This document shows, piece after piece, positions 7,172 to 16,958 of a DNA stretch of 45,198 nt. The position numbers and the translations under genes were made by a program. Positions within the stretch are counted from its first letter, which is position 1, and every line of letters begins with the position of its first letter. The notes beneath the pieces were generated by a model, which made no database searches, was not told where the DNA came from, and was given only the letters and a program-made list of their open reading frames with translations. The stretch comes from Flavobacteriaceae bacterium (GTDB taxonomy: Bacteria > Bacteroidota > Bacteroidia > Flavobacteriales > Flavobacteriaceae), in contig CANHWG010000017.1 in the NCBI GenBank assembly GCA_947464335.1, forward strand, positions 1 to 45,198, read 5' to 3'.

Positions 7172-7960
7172 ATGAGATATTTAATCATTTACTTTTTTAT
7201 TCTACTCTCTTTTAGTGCACAAGCACAAGAAAATCCAATAGCTCAAAAAGTCACCGGAACCATTGTTAATGATAACACCATGTTGCCAATAGCCAATGTT
7301 AATGTGATTAATATCAATAAAGTAAAAGGTGTGGTTACTGATGTAAAAGGTTTTTTTGAATTAGAAGTAAGTGTGAGTGACACTTTGCATATTTCGTCAT
7401 TAGGGTATCAATCGTTGCGTGTTAGAGTAACGAATGACTGGTTAAAAAACGGTACAGCCAAACTTCTTTTAACCGAAAAAGCCATCGCTTTAGAGGAAGT
7501 AATTGTGAAAAAATACGATTTGACAGGATACTTAGAAATAGATTCAAAACTAATTCCAGACAAAGATAATTATCGCTACAGTATATCTGGATTGCCACAA
7601 GGATATGAAACGGGTAGTTCTTCTCCTGGAGCATTTACAAGGGTTTTAGGTTCTATATTCAATCCGGCTGACATGCTTTATAATTTCTTCGGAAATAAGT
7701 CTAATGAACTCAAGAAGCTCAAAAAGATGAAAAAAGATGATACCGTAAGGCATCTTTTAGAATCTAAGTTTGATAGAGAAACACTTGGAGTTCTTTTGGG
7801 TGTTGACAAAAAAGAAATAGCCGAAATCCTTACTCGCTGCAGTTATTCGGAAGAGTTTATTAAAACGGCTAACGACTTGCAAATTATGGATGCCATTAGT
7901 GAATGCTATGAGCAGTACAAAGTGTTATCCAAAAAACATGAAAAGTATATTAACGAGTAA
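7172..7960 (+). CDS. Secreted carboxypeptidase-regulatory-like (CarboxypepD_reg) domain protein
   Basis: A 262-residue exported protein. A Sec signal peptide (about 1-18, ending SFSAQAQ) is followed by a CarboxypepD_reg-like beta-sandwich (about 26-100) with the usual phrases VTGTIVNDNTMLPIANVNV, TDVKGFFEL and ISSLGYQ. The domain is the same as the N-terminal plug extension of SusC/TonB receptors, but here no receptor barrel follows. The remaining 160 residues are charged and probably helical, with a lysine cluster (ELKKLKKMKKDD) and no family I recognise. Such stand-alone proteins are frequent in Flavobacteriia and have no established function. The gene converges on the TrmH-family gene with a 3-base gap and no visible terminator between them. 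Confidence 0.75.
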   Translation: MRYLIIYFFILLSFSAQAQENPIAQKVTGTIVNDNTMLPIANVNVININKVKGVVTDVKGFFELEVSVSDTLHISSLGYQSLRVRVTNDWLKNGTAKLLLTEKAIALEEVIVKKYDLTGYLEIDSKLIPDKDNYRYSISGLPQGYETGSSSPGAFTRVLGSIFNPADMLYNFFGNKSNELKKLKKMKKDDTVRHLLESKFDRETLGVLLGVDKKEIAEILTRCSYSEEFIKTANDLQIMDAISECYEQYKVLSKKHEKYINE

Positions 7961-7963
7961 GAA

Positions 7964-8626
7964 TTATTTATCTTTTTCAGCATAATACCGTTCTTCAATT
8001 CGCTTAATATCCTTGATGGTATTCTTTGCCCAAAGCAAACGTTTTTCTAATAATTCTTCTTCGTTAAGGTACCAGTTTACATTTGATTGACGTAAGCGAG
8101 TGGTAATATCTTGAATGATAATTGCTGCCGAAACGGATATGTTTAAACTTTCTGTAAAACCAACCATCGGAATTTTTAAAAAACCATCGGCTTGACTCAT
8201 AACTTCTTCTGAAAGTCCTTCTTTTTCGGTGCCAAAAAACAAAGCGCTTTTTTTGGTTACATCAAAATCATGCAGTAAGCAGGAATCATTGTGCGGAGTA
8301 GTAGCAATGATTTGATATCCTTTACTTTTTAGAGTTTGAATGCAATTAGAAATATTCTCAAACTTATTGATATCGACCCATTTTTGAGCGCCCATTGCTA
8401 TTTCCTTATCGATATTTTTGCCAAAACGTTGCTCTACAATATTGATTTCCTGAATCCCAAAAACTTCACAGCTTCGCATCACCGCACTGGTGTTATGAAA
8501 CTGAAAAACATCTTCTACCGCAATGGTAAAATGATTGGTTCTGTTTGCCAATACAGTCGCAAAACGTTCTTTACGGTTTTCAGTTAAGAATTCCTCAAGG
8601 TAGGATAGGAAATCAAGGTCAATCAT
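7964..8626 (-). CDS. TrmH/SpoU-family RNA 2'-O-methyltransferase
   Basis: A 220-residue SPOUT-fold methyltransferase that uses S-adenosylmethionine to methylate a ribose 2'-hydroxyl, most likely in tRNA. All three family motifs are visible: motif 1 NTSAVMRSCEVFG with Asn45 and the catalytic-type Arg51, motif 2 GTEKEGLS (132-139), and motif 3 MVGFTESLNISVSAA (154-168). The short N-terminal and C-terminal extensions resemble TrmH (tRNA Gm18) more than RlmB, which normally carries a separate N-terminal L30e-like substrate domain. The target nucleotide is therefore probably Gm18 but not proven. The gene converges with its downstream neighbour and lies divergent from the sirtuin gene. Confidence 0.85.
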   Translation of the reverse strand: MIDLDFLSYLEEFLTENRKERFATVLANRTNHFTIAVEDVFQFHNTSAVMRSCEVFGIQEINIVEQRFGKNIDKEIAMGAQKWVDINKFENISNCIQTLKSKGYQIIATTPHNDSCLLHDFDVTKKSALFFGTEKEGLSEEVMSQADGFLKIPMVGFTESLNISVSAAIIIQDITTRLRQSNVNWYLNEEELLEKRLLWAKNTIKDIKRIEERYYAEKDK

Positions 8627-8684
8627 AGAAAATGTTTTTTTTGTAAAAGTAATAAAACCCTATTTATATAAATCTATTACTTAA

Positions 8685-8692
8685 TATCTTTG
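8685..8692 (+). promoter_or_regulatory. Candidate promoter -7 motif for the sirtuin gene
   Basis: TATCTTTG matches TANNTTTG exactly and lies 71 bases before the ATG at 8764. No -33 TTG is evident, so this rests on the -7 element only. Confidence 0.4.
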
Positions 8693-8763
8693 ATATATAA
8701 AAGAATTTTTATTTTCTCCATTTCGTCAGGCAAGCTTGTGGAAGTAAATTATAATAAAACAGT

Positions 8764-9471
8764 ATGAAAAAGAAACTAGTCGTCCTCACCGGAGCCGGAA
8801 TATCGGCCGAAAGTGGCATCAAAACTTTTCGCGATGCCGATGGACTTTGGGAAGGTCATAATGTGATGGATGTTGCCTCACCCGAAGGTTGGCAACGTAA
8901 TAAGGAATTGGTTTTAGATTTTTATAACCAACGACGACGTCAATTGCACATGGTAAAACCCAATCTTGGTCACCTCGTTTTAGCTGAATTAGAAACTGAT
9001 TTTGATGTTCATATCATTACACAAAATGTTGATAATCTTCACGAACAGGCGGGAAGTGCCAAAGTTTTGCATCTTCACGGCGAATTACTAAAAGTGCGCA
9101 GTACTAAAAACGAAGAATATATATTGGATTGGAAAGAGGATTTGATTCTTGGAGATGTAGATGATTCGGGAAACCAACTACGACCACATATCGTTTGGTT
9201 TGGCGAAATGGTTCCTGCTCTTGAAGAAGCTATAAATATAACTAAACAAGCAGATTATGTAGTTGTGATTGGAACATCGCTTCAAGTGTATCCAGCAGCC
9301 AGTTTGATGCATTATGCGCCTCCAAAGGTGAAGGTTTTTTATATTGATCCAAAACCAACAAGCATTAACAATCTCCAAAATCCGTTAGAAGTTATGGCCA
9401 TGAATGCTACGGAAGGAGTTCCGATTTTAAGAGAAAAATTAATCGAGATTAAAGACGATGAGCGTAAATAA
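8764..9471 (+). CDS. cobB: NAD-dependent protein deacylase, class III sirtuin, lacking the zinc ligands
   Basis: A 235-residue sirtuin that removes lysine acyl groups using NAD. Landmarks: GAGISAESG (10-18), FRDADGLW (22-29), TQNVDNLH (86-93), and the catalytic histidine in HLHGE (His105). Tyr54 and Arg57 form the YxxR pair that marks SIRT5/CobB-type desuccinylases and demalonylases, so an acidic-acyl specificity is likely. The protein contains no cysteine at all; the segment between HLHGE and RPHIVWFGE, where sirtuins normally carry four zinc-binding cysteines, is instead short and charged (RSTKNEEYILDWKEDL). Either the small domain folds without metal or this is a metal-free subgroup. An intergenic repeat begins directly after the stop codon. 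Confidence 0.88.
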   Translation: MKKKLVVLTGAGISAESGIKTFRDADGLWEGHNVMDVASPEGWQRNKELVLDFYNQRRRQLHMVKPNLGHLVLAELETDFDVHIITQNVDNLHEQAGSAKVLHLHGELLKVRSTKNEEYILDWKEDLILGDVDDSGNQLRPHIVWFGEMVPALEEAINITKQADYVVVIGTSLQVYPAASLMHYAPPKVKVFYIDPKPTSINNLQNPLEVMAMNATEGVPILREKLIEIKDDERK

Positions 9472-9560
9472 TAGCCCCGATTCCTTCGGCAGTCGCTTCG
9501 CTCGTGTGCAGCAAACTACCCTGTCTGCCGAAAGGCAGGCATGTAGTGCGGAAAGCGGGA
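9472..9560 (+). repeat. Dispersed intergenic repeat element, best copy
   Basis: Begins TAGCCCCGATTCC one base after the sirtuin stop codon and ends GCGGAAAGCGGGA. Inside is a hairpin CTGCC-GAAA-GGCAG (9525-9538) with a GNRA-type tetraloop. The ends resemble an intergenic repeat I associate with Flavobacterium genomes (TAGCCCCGATAGAAGCGG... to ...GCGGGAATAGC). It may also act as a transcript end. Two further partial or decayed copies are at 4702-4741 and 45164-45198. Confidence 0.6.
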
Positions 9561-9601
9561 GTGAACGTCTTAAAAAAGACAAACGTTTTGCTCTTAAAAA
9601 A

Positions 9602-9632
9602 ACTGAACACTAATTACTGAACACTGAACACT
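9602..9632 (+). repeat. Three copies of ACTGAACACT before purB
   Basis: Copies at 9602-9611, 9616-9625 and 9623-9632; the last two overlap with a 7-base period. The array ends 6 bases before the -7 promoter motif of purB. Confidence 0.75.
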
Positions 9633-9638
9633 ATTCCT

Positions 9639-9646
9639 TATTTTTG
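9639..9646 (+). promoter_or_regulatory. Promoter -7 motif for purB
   Basis: TATTTTTG followed by CACA, an exact consensus match 46 bases before the ATG at 9693. The -33 position falls inside the ACTGAACACT repeats and has no TTG. Confidence 0.55.
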
Positions 9647-9692
9647 CACAACTAAAGATTTTGAAATAAATTCAGAATAAACAATACAACAC

Positions 9693-11036
9693 ATGCCACT
9701 AACACCATTAAATGCAGTTTCTCCTATTGACGGTAGATACAGGAGTAAAACCAAATCACTTTCCGACTATTTTTCTGAAGAAGCTTTGATTAAATATAGA
9801 GTTTTAGTAGAAGTTGAATATTTTATTGCTTTATGTGAAGCTGATTTACCGCAGTTAAAAGGCGTAAATTCGACTGTTTTTGATAGTTTGCGTAACCTTT
9901 ATAAAAACTTTACTACTGAAGATGCACTTTGGATTAAAGAAACAGAGAAAACCACCAATCATGATGTAAAAGCGGTAGAATATTTCATCAAAGAAAAATT
10001 TGAAGCTCTAGGATTGTCTCAATATAAAGAGTTTATCCATTTTGGTTTAACCTCGCAAGACATTAACAATACCGCTATTCCGTTATCTACTAAAAATGCG
10101 TTTCAGGAAGTGTATTTAAAATCATTGATTGGTTTAATTGCCAAGCTGAAAGAATTGGCGATGGAGTGGAACGATATACCTATGTTAGCGCGTACGCATG
10201 GACAACCGGCTTCACCAACTCGTTTAGGAAAAGAAATTTTAGTATTTGTGGAGCGTCTCGAAGAGCAAATGCGTTTGTTATTTAATATTCCGTTTGCGGC
10301 TAAATTTGGTGGCGCAACGGGGAATTATAATGCGCATCATGTAGCTTATCCGAATGTAGATTGGAAGCAATTTGGGACCACTTTCGTGGAAAATACTTTA
10401 GGATTACATCATTCTTTTCCAACCACACAAATTGAGCATTATGATCATTTTGCCGCTTTTTTTGATGCGTTGAAAAGAATAAATACAATCGTTATCGATT
10501 TAGACAGAGATATTTGGACCTATGTTTCGATGGACTATTTCAAACAAAAAATCAAAGCAGGTGAAATAGGTTCTTCTGCCATGCCTCATAAAGTTAATCC
10601 AATTGATTTTGAAAACTCAGAAGGAAACTTGGGCATTGCCAATGCTATTTTTGAACACTTGTCAGCTAAATTACCGATTTCCAGATTACAACGTGATTTA
10701 ACGGACAGTACAGTTTTAAGAAACATTGGCGTCCCAATCGGACATACTTTAATTGCGTTTGATGCTACGTTAAAAGGATTGAATAAGCTATTACTTAATG
10801 AATCAAAATTTGCTGAAGATTTAGAGAAAAATTGGGCTGTTGTTGCCGAAGCGATTCAAACCATTTTGCGACGCGAAGGTTATCCAAATCCGTATGAAGC
10901 TTTGAAAGGATTGACCCGAACAAATTCGGTAATCAATAAAGAAGCCATTCACAATTTTATAAATACTTTGGAAGTTTCGGATGCTATTAAAGCCGAATTG
11001 ATGCATATTACACCAGCTAATTTTACAGGGATATAA
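9693..11036 (+). CDS. purB: Adenylosuccinate lyase
   Basis: Catalyses two fumarate-releasing steps of purine synthesis: SAICAR to AICAR, and adenylosuccinate to AMP. The 447-residue protein has the fumarase/aspartase superfamily signature GSSAMPHKVNP (293-303), the conserved N-terminal LNAVSPIDGRY, His90 in TNHDVKA, TSQD (120-123) and the catalytic-type His169 in RTHGQPASPT. Length and opening residues match the E. coli-like PurB subgroup. A small membrane-protein gene starts 5 bases after its stop and may be cotranscribed. Together with guaB 3 kb away it places both branches from IMP in this window. Confidence 0.96.
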   Translation: MPLTPLNAVSPIDGRYRSKTKSLSDYFSEEALIKYRVLVEVEYFIALCEADLPQLKGVNSTVFDSLRNLYKNFTTEDALWIKETEKTTNHDVKAVEYFIKEKFEALGLSQYKEFIHFGLTSQDINNTAIPLSTKNAFQEVYLKSLIGLIAKLKELAMEWNDIPMLARTHGQPASPTRLGKEILVFVERLEEQMRLLFNIPFAAKFGGATGNYNAHHVAYPNVDWKQFGTTFVENTLGLHHSFPTTQIEHYDHFAAFFDALKRINTIVIDLDRDIWTYVSMDYFKQKIKAGEIGSSAMPHKVNPIDFENSEGNLGIANAIFEHLSAKLPISRLQRDLTDSTVLRNIGVPIGHTLIAFDATLKGLNKLLLNESKFAEDLEKNWAVVAEAIQTILRREGYPNPYEALKGLTRTNSVINKEAIHNFINTLEVSDAIKAELMHITPANFTGI

Positions 11037-11041
11037 ACTAT

Positions 11042-11326
11042 ATGAATGAGATTGAAACGATAAAGATAAAGTCTAAAAACTTAGCCAAAGTTATTATTGC
11101 TGAATTTGCTTATTGTTCCTTTCTATATTTTGGATATAAAGTTTTCCTAAAAAAATCGAACTTAATTGATATAATATATCTCGGATTATTGATTGTTTTG
11201 CCTTTTGTTTTTAACATGTTTCTTTATTTTAGGAGTAAAAAAAACTCAAATTTTATTGATGCTCACAATCTGGTAATTGTTCAAATACTTATTTTATTTT
11301 ACTCCTTTAAATTTTTGATGTCTTAA
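11042..11326 (+). CDS. Small membrane protein of unknown function (94 aa)
   Basis: I do not recognise a family. The 94-residue protein has a short charged N-terminus with many lysines and about three hydrophobic segments (about 16-34, 42-63 and 75-93), so it is probably an inner-membrane protein. It starts 5 bases after the purB stop, suggesting translation from the same mRNA, but its sequence gives no link to purine metabolism. Its stop codon directly abuts the stop codon of the converging amt gene, with no bases between. The codons are more AT-rich than those of purB. Confidence 0.6.
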   Translation: MNEIETIKIKSKNLAKVIIAEFAYCSFLYFGYKVFLKKSNLIDIIYLGLLIVLPFVFNMFLYFRSKKNSNFIDAHNLVIVQILILFYSFKFLMS

Positions 11327-12646
<1,320 letters not shown>

Positions 12647-12668
12647 AGGTTTAATATTTTTATTGATA

Positions 12669-12676
12669 CAAAAATA
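12669..12676 (-). promoter_or_regulatory. Promoter -7 motif for amt
   Basis: Minus strand reads TATTTTTG, an exact match, 22 bases before the ATG at 12646. No -33 TTG is visible. Confidence 0.5.
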
Positions 12677-12801
12677 TTGATTTTAAGCAGTATGCCTATT
12701 AAAAATGTAGGTTGATACTAATTTTTATTAAATTTTCATTTATAACCCTATTTTTTTATGGGGTGTTAATTAAAATTGAAATAAAATATTTATTATCTAC
12801 A

Positions 12802-12832
12802 TAAAAAAAGGCACACGTAAATACATATGCCT
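12802..12832 (-). terminator. Rho-independent terminator of guaB
   Basis: On the minus strand AGGCATATG pairs with CGTGTGCCT over 9 positions (two G-U pairs) around a 6-base loop, followed by seven T. It lies 25 bases beyond the guaB stop codon. Confidence 0.8.
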
Positions 12833-12856
12833 ATAAATTAATTTCTATACTTAAAA

Positions 12857-14329
12857 TTATCTCGAATAATTCGGAGCTTCTTTAGTAATCGTTACATTAT
12901 GTGGATGACTTTCGCCAATTCCACTTTGTGTAATACGAACAAAACGTCCAGTTTCTTGTAATGAAGATATATCCTTGGCACCACAATAACCCATTCCGGC
13001 ACGAAGTCCACCAATAAATTGTTGCATACTTTCATTTAATTCACCTTTATAAGGAACACGCCCAACAATACCTTCAGGAACCAACTTTTTAATATCGTCT
13101 TCTACATCCTGGAAATAACGATCTTTCGAACCGTCTTCCATGGCTTCTATAGAACCCATTCCACGATACGACTTGAATTTTCTTCCTTCAAAAATGATAG
13201 TTTCTCCTGGACTTTCTTTTGTTCCGGCTAAAAGTGAACCTAACATAACACAATCAGCACCTGCTGCAATGGCTTTTGGAATATCACCTGTGTAACGAAT
13301 GCCGCCATCTGCAATTACAGGAACTCCAGTTCCTTTTAAAGCGGCAGCAACTTCTAAAACTGCTGAAAATTGAGGAAATCCAACTCCGGCAACTACTCGA
13401 GTTGTACAAATAGAACCTGGTCCAATGCCAACTTTCACGGCATCAGCACCATTTTCTGCTAAATATATAGCCGCTTCAGGTGTCGCGATATTACCAACTA
13501 CTACATCCAGATTAGGAAATTTTGCTTTAACTTCTTTTAAAACAGTTACTACACCTTGAGTATGTCCGTGCGCTGTGTCAATAATTACGGCATCAACGCC
13601 TGCGTTAACTAATGCAGTAGCTCTTTCAATAACGTCTGCAGTAACTCCTAGAGCAGCCGCTACGCGCAAACGTCCGAATTTATCTTTGTTAGCGATAGGT
13701 TTTTGAGTTAGTTTCGTAATATCTCTAAAAGTAATTAAACCGATAAGTTTAAAATTATCGTCAACCACTGGTAGTTTTTCGATTTTATTTTTTTGGAGAA
13801 TAACTTCAGCTTCTTGCAGAGTAGTTCCTTCGGCAGCCGTTACTAAATTTTCAGAAGTCATAACTTCCAAAATAGAACGTGAATTTAATTTTTCGAAACG
13901 TAAGTCTCTGTTGGTTGCAATTCCTTTTAGTATGCCGTTTTCATTAACAATAGGAATACCTCCAATTCCAAATTCTTTCATCGCCATTTTGGCATCACCA
14001 ACAGTCGCCGTTAAGGGTAAAGTTACGGGATCGATAATCATTCCAGCTTCTGCACGCTTTACCTTTTTTACTTTTGCGGCTTGTTGTTCAATTGTCATAT
14101 TTTTGTGTAAAACTCCGATGCCACCTTCTTGAGCCATAGCAATGGCCATAGCACTTTCGGTCACGGTATCCATAGCGGCAGAAACGATTGGAACATTTAA
14201 GGTAATGTTTCTAGTGAACTTAGATTGAATACTAACTTCGCGTGGTAATACTTCGGAATAATTTGGTATAAGCAGAACATCGTCGTAAGTTAATCCTTCT
14301 CCAACGATTTTAATTGAGTGTGCTTTCAT
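12857..14329 (-). CDS. guaB: Inosine-5'-monophosphate dehydrogenase
   Basis: Oxidises IMP to XMP with NAD, the committed step to GMP. From the ATG at 14329 the protein is 490 residues, the family norm. It begins [20 protein letters not shown]; two CBS domains lie at about 97-205 inside the TIM barrel, and the catalytic loop [15 protein letters not shown] carries Cys308. An in-frame ATG at 14425 would add 32 unrelated residues and lies upstream of the promoter motif at 14359-14366, so I reject it. The start codon is part of a perfect 10-base inverted repeat, which is unusual. The gene is divergent from the P-type ATPase gene and ends at a good terminator. Confidence 0.96.
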   Translation of the reverse strand: MKAHSIKIVGEGLTYDDVLLIPNYSEVLPREVSIQSKFTRNITLNVPIVSAAMDTVTESAMAIAMAQEGGIGVLHKNMTIEQQAAKVKKVKRAEAGMIIDPVTLPLTATVGDAKMAMKEFGIGGIPIVNENGILKGIATNRDLRFEKLNSRSILEVMTSENLVTAAEGTTLQEAEVILQKNKIEKLPVVDDNFKLIGLITFRDITKLTQKPIANKDKFGRLRVAAALGVTADVIERATALVNAGVDAVIIDTAHGHTQGVVTVLKEVKAKFPNLDVVVGNIATPEAAIYLAENGADAVKVGIGPGSICTTRVVAGVGFPQFSAVLEVAAALKGTGVPVIADGGIRYTGDIPKAIAAGADCVMLGSLLAGTKESPGETIIFEGRKFKSYRGMGSIEAMEDGSKDRYFQDVEDDIKKLVPEGIVGRVPYKGELNESMQQFIGGLRAGMGYCGAKDISSLQETGRFVRITQSGIGESHPHNVTITKEAPNYSR

Positions 14330-14358
14330 GCAATTTGTAGATGTAGTTAAATTGCATG
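14327..14358. promoter_or_regulatory. Perfect 10-bp inverted repeat at the guaB start
   Basis: CATGCAATTT (14327-14336) and AAATTGCATG (14349-14358) are exact inverted repeats around a 12-base spacer. One arm contains the guaB start codon and the other touches the -7 promoter motif. It could be an operator in DNA, or a hairpin hiding the start codon if transcription starts early enough. Confidence 0.6.
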
Positions 14359-14366
14359 CAAATATA
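14359..14366 (-). promoter_or_regulatory. Promoter -7 motif for guaB; decides the start codon
   Basis: Minus strand reads TATATTTG, an exact consensus match 29 bases before the ATG at 14329. It lies downstream of the longer in-frame start at 14425 and so excludes it for transcripts from this promoter. Confidence 0.55.
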
Positions 14367-14441
14367 ATAATCTTTATGTAAAAATGACGGTTAAATTCAT
14401 AATAAATAACTAACTTGTTATACATAACTTAATTCAATAAA

Positions 14442-16958
14442 ATGTCGAAAAATAGTATGCTTATTAAAGGACTTTCAAATGATGAAGTTATTGCCTCGAG
14501 AAAAAAATGGGGTTCAAATTCTTTAGAACATCAACAGAAAAATCATTTACTGATTTCAATAATAGAAATGGTTAAAGAACCCATGTTTCTGCTTTTGGCT
14601 GCTGCTGCTAGTATCTATTATATCACTGGAGATTATGCTGATGGCATTTTCATGACAACAGCGATTATATTAGTAGCGGCTATTTCATTGTTTCAAGAAG
14701 CTAGAAGTAGAAACGCCATAGATGCATTAAAAAAATTATCACAACCTAAATGTAAAGTTATTAGAAATGGTGAATTGATTGAAATCTCAAGTTACGAAAT
14801 TGTAAAAGGAGATAGTGTTCAGGTTGAAGAAGGAACCTTTATTCCAGCTGATGCTATCATTGTTCAATCGAATGATTTTTCAGTTAATGAAGCTATTTTG
14901 ACCGGTGAATCTTTATCGGTTTTTAAAAATGAAACATCAGAAATTAAACAGGTATTTCAGGGTACAATCGTAGCTACCGGTCTTGCTATTTGTGAAGTTA
15001 CAGCTATTGGTAATCAAACTAGTTTGGGTAAAATTGGAAAAAGTTTAGAATCAATAGTAGAAGAAAAAACACCTTTACAATTACAGATAACCAACTTTGT
15101 TAAGAAGATGTCCATTATTGGATTGGTTATTTTCGGAATAGTTTGGGGATTAAATTATTATCATTCAAATAGTATTTTAGATAGTTTATTAAAAGCATTA
15201 ACTATTGCAATGAGCGTTATTCCGGAAGAAATTCCTGTGGCCTTTGCCTCATTTATGGCATTAGGAGCTTGGCGTTTGATGAAGATGGGTATAATTACTA
15301 AACAAACCAAAACAGTTGAAACCTTAGGAAGCGCAACAGTGATTTGCACAGACAAAACAGGGACAATTACAGAGAATAAGATGAGTTTGGCTCAACTCTA
15401 TATTTTCGATTCAAATACTATTATTGACACCAATGAAAAACTGAATCCAGAAACCGAAGAAGTGTTGAGTTATGCCATGTGGTCTAGTGAACCTATTCCG
15501 TTTGACGCTATGGAAATTGCCATACATGACGCTTACACCAAATTAGAATCGGTAGATGAAAGACCAAATTATAAAATGATTCATGAATATCCTTTAGGTG
15601 GGAAACCACCGATGATGACCCATGTTTTTGAAGACTCTAATGGTAAAAGAGTTATTGCAGCTAAAGGTGCCCCCGAAGCCTTAATTGAAGTTAGTCATTT
15701 ATCTGATAAAGAAAAAAAACAAGTCATTGTAGCAATAGAAACTATGGCTAAAGAAGGGTATAGGGTATTGGGTGTCGCAATAACAAGTTATAATGAAAAA
15801 GTTTTTCCTCAAACACAACAAGAATTTAATTTTGAATTTAAAGGATTGGTTGCCTTTTATGATCCACCAAAAGATAATATTCAGGATGTATTTGAAACTT
15901 TTTATAAAGCCGGAATGCAAGTTAAAATTGTTACTGGAGATAATGCAGCAACAACATCCACAATTGCAAAGCAAATTGGTTTTAAAGATGCTGATAAAGT
16001 TTTAAATGGTGATGAACTAATGTTGATGAACGAAGCTACTTTAAAAGTCAAAGTTATGGAAACGGCTATTTTTACTAGAATGTTTCCAGAAGCAAAGCTT
16101 AAAATAATTCAAGCTTTAAAAGACAATAGTCAAATTGTAGCAATGACTGGAGATGGCGTTAATGATGGACCAGCGCTAAAATCAGCTCATATAGGTATTG
16201 CGATGGGTAAAAAGGGTACCGAAATTGCAAAACAAGCTGCTAATCTTATTTTAATAGACGATGATTTCAGTAAAATGATTGATGCAATTGCAATGGGAAG
16301 AAAAATTTATGTCAATCTGAAGAAAGCGATTCAGTATATTATTTCGATTCATATTCCTATCATCCTCATCGTATTTATTCCGCTTGCCTTAGGATGGATT
16401 TATCCAACTATTTTTAATCCAGTTCATATTATTTTCTTGGAGTTAATTATGGGACCGACGTGTTCAATTATATATGAAAACGAGCCAATGGAACGGAATT
16501 TAATGTTAGAAAAGCCCAGGCCTTTGACATCAACATTCTTTAATTTGAAAGAAATTACGATAAGTATTATCCAAGGTTTAGTCATTACTTTAGGGTTGCT
16601 TTTTGTTTATCAGTTTTGTGTAAGTGAGGGTTATTCTGAAAAGTATACCCGAACGACAATTTTCTTAACCTTAATTATGTCTAACATATTCCTGACTTTA
16701 GAAAACCGTTCTTTTTATTATTCCATTTTCACGACCCTACGGTATAAAAATAATCTGGTACTAATGATAATAGGAATAACAATCGGTATTACATCTTTGC
16801 TTTTATTTGTCCCAGTCTTTTCTAAATTCTTCTTGTTTGAAAAAGTGGATATAAATCAAATTGGTTTGAGCTTTTTAGTTGGGTTTGTATCGGTACTTTG
16901 GATCGAATTTTATAAGCTTTTTAAAAGAAAAAAAACATCAATGAAATTCACTAAATAG
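14442..16958 (+). CDS. Cation-translocating P-type ATPase, substrate uncertain
   Basis: An 838-residue P2-like P-type ATPase. Visible: cation ATPase N-terminal region, actuator TGES (154-157), M4 motif PEEIP (261-265), phosphorylation site DKTGT with Asp304, KGAPEAL nucleotide-binding motif, and the hinge TGDGVND (569-575), followed by about six C-terminal membrane segments. There are no N-terminal metal-binding CxxC motifs and no CPC in M4, so it is not a heavy-metal P1B pump. The M6 region reads FLELIMGPTCSIIYENEP (665-682), without the Asn/Asp pair of Ca2+ or Na+/K+ pumps, so calling it a Ca2+ pump would be unsafe. The 3' end overlaps the converging HMG-CoA lyase gene by 21 bases. Divergent from guaB. 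Confidence 0.85.
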   Translation: MSKNSMLIKGLSNDEVIASRKKWGSNSLEHQQKNHLLISIIEMVKEPMFLLLAAAASIYYITGDYADGIFMTTAIILVAAISLFQEARSRNAIDALKKLSQPKCKVIRNGELIEISSYEIVKGDSVQVEEGTFIPADAIIVQSNDFSVNEAILTGESLSVFKNETSEIKQVFQGTIVATGLAICEVTAIGNQTSLGKIGKSLESIVEEKTPLQLQITNFVKKMSIIGLVIFGIVWGLNYYHSNSILDSLLKALTIAMSVIPEEIPVAFASFMALGAWRLMKMGIITKQTKTVETLGSATVICTDKTGTITENKMSLAQLYIFDSNTIIDTNEKLNPETEEVLSYAMWSSEPIPFDAMEIAIHDAYTKLESVDERPNYKMIHEYPLGGKPPMMTHVFEDSNGKRVIAAKGAPEALIEVSHLSDKEKKQVIVAIETMAKEGYRVLGVAITSYNEKVFPQTQQEFNFEFKGLVAFYDPPKDNIQDVFETFYKAGMQVKIVTGDNAATTSTIAKQIGFKDADKVLNGDELMLMNEATLKVKVMETAIFTRMFPEAKLKIIQALKDNSQIVAMTGDGVNDGPALKSAHIGIAMGKKGTEIAKQAANLILIDDDFSKMIDAIAMGRKIYVNLKKAIQYIISIHIPIILIVFIPLALGWIYPTIFNPVHIIFLELIMGPTCSIIYENEPMERNLMLEKPRPLTSTFFNLKEITISIIQGLVITLGLLFVYQFCVSEGYSEKYTRTTIFLTLIMSNIFLTLENRSFYYSIFTTLRYKNNLVLMIIGITIGITSLLLFVPVFSKFFLFEKVDINQIGLSFLVGFVSVLWIEFYKLFKRKKTSMKFTK

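Noticed and set aside
12647..12801. A hidden small gene or riboswitch upstream of amt
   Set aside because: The 155 bases are AT-rich, with stops in every frame at short intervals and no stable structure apart from the guaB terminator at the far end.
14330..14425. An upstream in-frame ATG for guaB, giving 32 extra residues
   Set aside because: The extension does not match IMP dehydrogenases and lies upstream of or across the -7 motif.
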